A DNA stretch of 9,632 nt from DAOVGU01 sp030637775 [NCBI: bacterium] (GTDB lineage Bacteria; Ratteibacteria; UBA8468), in NCBI GenBank assembly GCA_030637775.1, contig DAOWFY010000131.1, positions 1 through 9,632 on the forward strand, in the 5' to 3' direction. Under the pieces are notes generated by a model. That model was not told where the DNA came from and did not search any database. It worked only from the letters and a program-made list of their open reading frames with translations. This document shows, one piece after another, positions 5,630 through 9,632 of the stretch (its first letter is position 1; each line of letters opens with the position of its first letter). Both the position numbers and the translations under genes were made by a program.

Positions 5630-7328
5630 CTTTTGCAACCTTTTTCAATTCAGCAATTGCCTCATCTGCCCTTTTATTCCAGGGAGCAATATCATTACAA
5701 AATGCTGTTATTTGAAGATAAGAACGAAGAGCATCTTCCGGCCTCTTTAAGTTTTGCAGACATTCTCCTCCTTTGAATAGGCTCTCGGCATAAAGAGCTC
5801 TATTCTCTTTAGGGATCTTCTCAAAAATCTTAATTGCTTTCTGCCACTCTTTCTGATTCATCAGAAGATTGCCCTTTTCTCGCCGCACATAAGAAACCAA
5901 TGGACCTTTAGGATAAATCTCTAAGAATCTATCAAAGGAGACCATCGCCTCCTCATTTCTTTCCTCCTTTAACAATGAGACCCCCAAAAGGTAGAGAGCC
6001 TCGGGAGCAGATGAACTCTGGGGAAAATGGTCTAGGATTTCTTTAAACCAAGATTTAGCTTTATCAAACTTTCCCTCCTCAAAATAGGAACGAGCTACCA
6101 GAAGACCAAGATCTGGAGCAAGAGGAGAAGTTGGCTCTACACGAGCACCTTTAATCCAAGTTTCCCTTGCTCCCTTTTTCTTTCCCAGCCGGGAAAGTAC
6201 ACTTCCCGCTCCATAGTAAGCCTCCCCGATAAGTTGATGGTCAGGATATTTATCGATGAATTCCTGGAAGGTATGCAGAGCCTTTTGATACTCTTTTTCG
6301 TTATAATCGCACAGTCCCTTCTGAAGAAGAGCGCTTTTCGCCAATTCACTTGGAGAAAACTTCTCAATGATATCTTCAAACTTCTCTCGCGCCTTTAGGT
6401 AATCCCCTTCCCGAAAAAAGGTCAGCCCCACCTCATAGATGCTCTCGGGAATGAGTGCACTTTTCGGGAATCTTAGGGGAATCTTCTCAAAAATAGCTCT
6501 CGCCTCCTTGAAATTCTCCTGTTTCTTATAGATATTGCCGAGCTGGAAAAGAGCAAAAGGGACTGCCGGACTTATAGGAAAATCGGAAATTACCTTTTCG
6601 TAACTATCCTTGGCCTCTTTATATTTCTTCCGATTGAAAAATATATCACCAATCTTCAGGAAGGAGTTGGAAAGAAGAGAGCTTTCTTTAGTTGTTGAGA
6701 CAACCTTCCGAAAATCATCGAGGGCAGAAGAATAGTCTCTTCTCCGGTAATAGTCCAACCCCCGTTGATAGCAACTATAAGCGATAAGTTTCTCGCCGAT
6801 AGCAATCGAGTTGCTTTTTGGATAAGATTTCTTCAATGCTTCCAGCCAAACCATTGCCTGAGAAAGATCCGCCAAGCGCAAAGCAGAAAGGATAAGAGCG
6901 TAATAGGCAGATTCTGCGTATCGGGATTGAGGATATTCTGCTAAAAAGTCTTGAAACGACCTCTCTGCTTCCTCGAATTCACTCGCCTCGTAAAGAGAGG
7001 CGGCAAGATAGTAGGAGGTAATCTCCCGATAGCTGCTTTTAGGAAAGGAAAGAAGAATATTCTGAAATTTGGCAAGGGCCTGCTTTGGTCTTTTCAGTTT
7101 AAGATAGGAGATCCCCAAGAGAAGGTTGCAGTAGTCTGTCCTTTTGCTCTGAGGATAATCGACAATAAACCTCTCTAAATAGGAAACGGCTTCCCGAAAG
7201 AGGTCCTTCTCGTAGGCTTCCTTGGCAAGAGCAAAGTCCTCCTTCTCTCCGGCTAACAAAAAAGGACTCTCTATCAAAGAGAAAGTTAGCGACAAAATCA
7301 GGACTACCCTATATCTTTTTATTGTCAT
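5613..7328 (-). CDS. Periplasmic tetratricopeptide-repeat protein
   Basis: This 571-aa protein has a Sec-type signal peptide (basic TIKRYR, hydrophobic core, LLAG end near residue 27) with no lipobox cysteine, so it should be soluble in the periplasm. The rest, about 30-560, is a nearly continuous array of roughly 13 or 14 TPR-like units of about 35 residues. These carry the recurring pattern of an A..xF..FLxxYPxS..A..A.YxLG type, as in YbgF/CpoB and BamD-like TPRs. Such arrays bind proteins or peptides rather than catalyse reactions. The gene starts 21 bp after the MBL gene and its end overlaps the barrel gene, so it is probably the periplasmic partner of that barrel and TonB. No clear Shine-Dalgarno precedes the ATG; coupling to the upstream gene or a leaderless start is possible. 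Confidence 0.88.
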   Translation of the reverse strand: MTIKRYRVVLILSLTFSLIESPFLLAGEKEDFALAKEAYEKDLFREAVSYLERFIVDYPQSKRTDYCNLLLGISYLKLKRPKQALAKFQNILLSFPKSSYREITSYYLAASLYEASEFEEAERSFQDFLAEYPQSRYAESAYYALILSALRLADLSQAMVWLEALKKSYPKSNSIAIGEKLIAYSCYQRGLDYYRRRDYSSALDDFRKVVSTTKESSLLSNSFLKIGDIFFNRKKYKEAKDSYEKVISDFPISPAVPFALFQLGNIYKKQENFKEARAIFEKIPLRFPKSALIPESIYEVGLTFFREGDYLKAREKFEDIIEKFSPSELAKSALLQKGLCDYNEKEYQKALHTFQEFIDKYPDHQLIGEAYYGAGSVLSRLGKKKGARETWIKGARVEPTSPLAPDLGLLVARSYFEEGKFDKAKSWFKEILDHFPQSSSAPEALYLLGVSLLKEERNEEAMVSFDRFLEIYPKGPLVSYVRREKGNLLMNQKEWQKAIKIFEKIPKENRALYAESLFKGGECLQNLKRPEDALRSYLQITAFCNDIAPWNKRADEAIAELKKVAKDEIHR

Positions 7329-7349
7329 TGTATATGTTGATACGAAACG

Positions 7350-7958
7350 TCAGTCCCTAGTAAGAATTTCTACCGGGCAGGAAGCAAGTTTTTTAAACTC
7401 TTCCGCATCCTCAGGGCTACCAACAATGTCTCCATAATGCATGGGAATGGCAATTTCCGGTTTGATCAATTTGACAGCTTCGGCAGCCTCTCTTGCATCC
7501 ATCGTATAGGTGCCACCTACCGGAACAAGAAGAACATCCGCTTTTATCCCTTCCATCTCCGGAATAAGGTCGGTATCCCCGGTATGGTAGATTCTCTTTC
7601 CTTCAATTGTCAGGATATAGCCTACCCCGCCAGCTGCTTTGGGATGAAAATTCTTCTCTGAGTTATAAGCGCAAACCACCTCTATCTCTATTCCCGCGGC
7701 CGTAATTTTATCCCCGGTCTTGGCGACCTTTACATTACCAGTTAACTGGGAAGCAGCATCGGCCGGAGCAACGATTACTGTCTCCGGCTTTTGAATCTTG
7801 GTAATATCTTCCCGGGAGCAGTGGTCATAGTGGGAATGGGTAATAAGGATCAAATCCGCTTTCTCTCCATCCGCTAATTTCCAGGGGTCAAGATAAATGA
7901 TCTTGTTATCGGTAATCTTAAAACTGGCATGACCCAGCCATCTTATATTTTCTACCAT
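7350..7958 (-). CDS. Metallo-beta-lactamase-fold hydrolase (UPF0173/UlaG-like)
   Basis: This 202-aa cytoplasmic protein is a single MBL domain of the Lactamase_B_3 type. Metal ligands are visible in HSHYDH (41-46), in the HTGDTD motif (H125, D128) and in MHYGD (H174). The NFHPKAAGGVGYIL segment (103-116) is typical of UPF0173 proteins. ATG 7958 is chosen because AAAGGAGG sits just upstream and family members start MxxIRWLGHASF. A longer reading frame to 8057 would add 33 residues unlike the family and lacks a good ribosome site. The substrate is unknown; relatives include ascorbate-6-P lactonase and uncharacterised hydrolases. It is the first gene on this strand after the divergent region and may head the TonB train. 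Confidence 0.88.
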   Translation of the reverse strand: MVENIRWLGHASFKITDNKIIYLDPWKLADGEKADLILITHSHYDHCSREDITKIQKPETVIVAPADAASQLTGNVKVAKTGDKITAAGIEIEVVCAYNSEKNFHPKAAGGVGYILTIEGKRIYHTGDTDLIPEMEGIKADVLLVPVGGTYTMDAREAAEAVKLIKPEIAIPMHYGDIVGSPEDAEEFKKLASCPVEILTRD

Positions 7959-7962
7959 ATTG

Positions 7963-7970
7963 CCTCCTTT
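7963..7970 (-). promoter_or_regulatory. Ribosome-binding site deciding the MBL gene start
   Basis: The minus strand reads AAAGGAGG, a near-perfect Shine-Dalgarno, four bases before the ATG at 7958-7956. It supports the 202-residue product over a 235-residue version starting at 8057. Confidence 0.8.
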
Positions 7971-8015
7971 GCCACCATAAATCTTACCACAATATTTCAT
8001 TTTTCTCAAAAAAGG

Positions 8016-8023
8016 ATTATAAT
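8016..8023. promoter_or_regulatory. Possible divergent -10 palindrome
   Basis: The octamer ATTATAAT gives a perfect TATAAT on both strands: 8018-8023 on plus, and 8021-8016 on minus. It lies in the 120-bp region between the divergently transcribed MBL gene and the small membrane-protein gene. Matches to TTGACA at the proper distance are weak on both sides (TTTCAT on plus, TTTTCC on minus, each with 17-bp spacing). It is the best promoter candidate for both genes, but it rests on the -10 alone. Confidence 0.35.
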
Positions 8024-8078
8024 TAAAAGGATAGAGAAGGAAAAGAAATTGCGACAAGTAAAACTATAAGGAGCATTC

Positions 8079-8252
8079 ATGGTTAGGGTAATATTTGGAA
8101 TTGTTTTGCTTATCGGGGGTTTCTTCCTCTCCACGAAGCCCAAGATTAGTTATAAGCAGAGAGAGGGCCTATCCGATTTATGGGCGATTTTAGGCTTGGT
8201 ACTTCTGGTAAGCGGCCTGGTTCTCTTAGCCATGCCCCTTCTCCAGAAGTAG
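8079..8252 (+). CDS. Small two-helix membrane protein, unknown function
   Basis: This 57-residue protein starts at an ATG with AAGGAG 7 nt upstream. It has two hydrophobic helices (about 3-17 and 34-54) joined by a short basic, polar loop ([16 protein letters not shown]), and so is a helical-hairpin membrane protein. I do not recognise it and found no catalytic residues. It is the only clear gene on the plus strand between 1200 and the window end. Its 3' end overlaps the 3' end of the OppF-type ATPase gene on the other strand by 27 bp. The good ribosome site, the sensible topology and the location after a perfect TATAAT support it as real despite its size. Confidence 0.65.
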   Translation: MVRVIFGIVLLIGGFFLSTKPKISYKQREGLSDLWAILGLVLLVSGLVLLAMPLLQK

Positions 8253-9050
8253 GCTTCTCTTAATCCTGGGGATGGAGGAGAGCAAAGTTTTGGTATAGGG
8301 GTGGGAAGGGTTCTGGTATAGCTCTTCTGCTGGGGCTGTCTCAACAATTTTTCCTTTGTACATCACCATAATCCTGTCACAGAAGTATCCCACAACCGAG
8401 AGGTCATGGGAGATAAAGAGATAGGTGAGAGCAAATCTTTTCCGTAATTCCTTAAGTAGATTCAGAATCTGAGCGCTAATTGAGACATCTAAGTTACTCA
8501 CCGGCTCATCACAGACAATAAATTCAGGATTGGTAGCAAGAGCACGAGCAATATTGATTCTTTGCCGCCCTCCTCCAGAAAATTGATGGGGAAAATTGCT
8601 TATTGAGGTAGGAGGAAGCCCCACCAGTTCCAATAGTTCCTTTACCCTTTCCCTTTCTTTATTTTTATATAAGTTATGAACAAAGAGGGGCTCAGCAATG
8701 ATTTCGGCTACCCTCATCCTGGGATTAAGCGATTTATAAGGATCCTGGAAGATAATTTGCAGCTCCCTGCGCATGCGGCGTAATCTTTTTGCCGGCAGAG
8801 TGAAGAGCTCCTCTCCCCGATAATAGAGCTTTCCTTTATCTGGCTCTACTAATTTTAAGAGCAATTTACCCAGGGTTGTCTTTCCACAACCACTCTCTCC
8901 CACCAGACCCAAAATCTCACCTTTCCTGATTTCAAAACTGAGATTATCAACCGCTTTAACCATCTCCTTGCTTCCGATAGAGAAGGTCGCCTTGGTTATA
9001 GAGTAATATTTTTTCAGATTTTCTGCTCTAATAAATATTTCTTTAGCCAT
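8226..9050 (-). CDS. OppF/DppF-type ABC transporter ATPase
   Basis: This 274-aa cytoplasmic nucleotide-binding subunit belongs to a peptide/nickel/oligosaccharide-type importer. Walker A is GESGCGKT at 51-58, the Q-loop is FQDP with Q102, Walker B runs through CDEP (D181, E182), the D-loop is SNLD, and the switch histidine is H215 in FISHD. The C-terminal [15 protein letters not shown] (247-261) is characteristic of the OppD/OppF family. The signature reads FSGGGRQR instead of FSGGQRQR, so the LSGGQ glutamine is replaced by glycine at residue 161. Length is somewhat short for OppF, which often exceeds 300 residues. The start overlaps the end of the OppD-like gene by 8 bp, and the end overlaps the small membrane-protein gene on the other strand. 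Which substrate is carried cannot be told without the binding protein. Confidence 0.92.
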   Translation of the reverse strand: MAKEIFIRAENLKKYYSITKATFSIGSKEMVKAVDNLSFEIRKGEILGLVGESGCGKTTLGKLLLKLVEPDKGKLYYRGEELFTLPAKRLRRMRRELQIIFQDPYKSLNPRMRVAEIIAEPLFVHNLYKNKERERVKELLELVGLPPTSISNFPHQFSGGGRQRINIARALATNPEFIVCDEPVSNLDVSISAQILNLLKELRKRFALTYLFISHDLSVVGYFCDRIMVMYKGKIVETAPAEELYQNPSHPYTKTLLSSIPRIKRSLLLEKGHG

Positions 9051-9632
9051 TTAAATTATAACAGGCGACAAAATGACCTGCACCAACCTCTTTAATCTTT
9101 GGGGTTCGTCTCATACAGTTCTCTTTCCTTTCCGGGCATCGGGGAGCAAAAGCGCAGCCGGATAAACCGGCCGTGGGTTCCGGTACCGAGCCGGGGATAG
9201 AAGTAAGGGGTCTTCCCTTCTTTTCCGGCTCTGGCAGACAGAGCAGCAATGCCCGGGTATAAGGATGAAGCGGTTCATCAATAATCTTATTCATTGGACC
9301 CACCTCGATAATTCTACCGGAATACATAATGGCAATTCTTTTAGCAATCTTGCTTATTAAAGCCAGGTTGTGACTGATAAAGATGATGGACATATTTAGA
9401 CTGCTCCGCAGTTCTTTTAATAAAGTGATAATCTGGGCTTGCGTGGTAACATCTAATGAGGTGGTAGGCTCATCGGCAATGAGTAAGGAAGGTTTCTGAG
9501 CAAGGGCCATCGCAATCATTGCCCGCTGCGCCATCCCCCCACTGAGTTGATGGGGATACTGGCGTAACATCTCCTTTGGCTTTGGAATCCTCACCAACTC
9601 CAATAACCTTTCTACCTCTTCCATTAAACAGG
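9043..9632 (-). CDS. OppD/DppD-type ABC transporter ATPase (N-terminus outside window)
   Basis: The frame is open to the window edge, so the apparent ATG at 9624 is internal. Walker A and the Q-loop lie outside the window. Visible are the signature QLSGGMAQR, Walker B LLIADEPT, the D-loop TSLD and the switch region FISHN. The LHPYTRALL motif and the OppD/DppD C-terminal extension follow. This extension carries cysteines in a Cys-x5-Cys-x6-Cys arrangement ([14 protein letters not shown]) plus a late Cys in HFVACY, a pattern linked in this family to a [4Fe-4S] cluster. The gene pairs with the OppF-like ATPase, overlapping it by 8 bp, and both should bind the same permease dimer. Permease and binding-protein genes are presumably upstream, beyond the window. 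Confidence 0.92.
   Translation of the reverse strand, partial: CLMEEVERLLELVRIPKPKEMLRQYPHQLSGGMAQRAMIAMALAQKPSLLIADEPTTSLDVTTQAQIITLLKELRSSLNMSIIFISHNLALISKIAKRIAIMYSGRIIEVGPMNKIIDEPLHPYTRALLLCLPEPEKKGRPLTSIPGSVPEPTAGLSGCAFAPRCPERKENCMRRTPKIKEVGAGHFVACYNLNG

Noticed and set aside
7959-8057. N-terminal extension of the MBL protein to 8057
   Set aside because: It lacks family similarity and would cover the AAAGGAGG site and the candidate -10; ATG 7958 is far better supported.

Overview
The window looks like chromosomal DNA from a diderm (outer-membrane) bacterium, probably anaerobic and probably uncultured. It carries a complete ExbB-ExbD-TonB module, a TonB-receptor-type beta-barrel, a large periplasmic TPR protein, a corrinoid-methyltransferase-type UroD homologue and an oligopeptide-type ABC transporter. 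GC content is moderate, genes are tightly packed and Shine-Dalgarno sites are often strong (AAAGGAGG, GGAGGT). The phylum cannot be fixed from this sequence. The gene mix would fit lineages such as Omnitrophota or Aerophobota, but that is a guess. No phage, insertion-sequence transposase or CRISPR array is visible.

Layout. Positions 1-84 may be the 3' end of a plus-strand gene that starts outside the window. A UroD-family methyltransferase-like gene follows (219-1199, +). It converges on a tRNA-Gln(CTG) gene (1213-1283, -) that has no encoded CCA. Then comes a flavodoxin-like gene (1373-1810, -) bracketed by a 43/44-bp imperfect inverted repeat (1286-1328 and 1842-1885). The tRNA-proximal copy contains the apparent tRNA promoter.

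From 7958 down to 1887 lies a compact minus-strand gene train. In transcription order it holds an MBL-fold hydrolase (UPF0173/UlaG-like), a 571-aa periplasmic TPR protein, a TonB-receptor-like barrel with no plug domain, ExbB, ExbD, TonB, a one-helix zinc-ribbon protein and a DUF2582-type winged-helix protein. Most junctions are short gaps or 4-17 bp overlaps, so at least TPR to wHTH looks like one operon. The likely logic is that ExbB/ExbD use proton-motive force at the inner membrane, TonB spans the periplasm, and the TPR protein and plugless barrel are the dedicated periplasmic and outer-membrane partners. The substrate or task is unknown. Architecture recalls both TonB import and Tol-Pal/CpoB-type envelope machines, but there is no TolB, no Pal and no conventional receptor plug.

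An approximately 120-bp divergent intergenic region (7959-8078) separates the MBL gene from a 57-codon plus-strand gene for a two-helix membrane protein (8079-8252). The 3' end of that small gene overlaps the 3' end of an OppF/DppF-type ATPase (8226-9050, -). Upstream of this is an OppD/DppD-type ATPase (9043 to the window edge, -), incomplete at its N-terminus. The two ATPase genes overlap by 8 bp and would energise a peptide or oligosaccharide importer whose permeases lie outside the window. There is no gene-free stretch longer than 300 bases.
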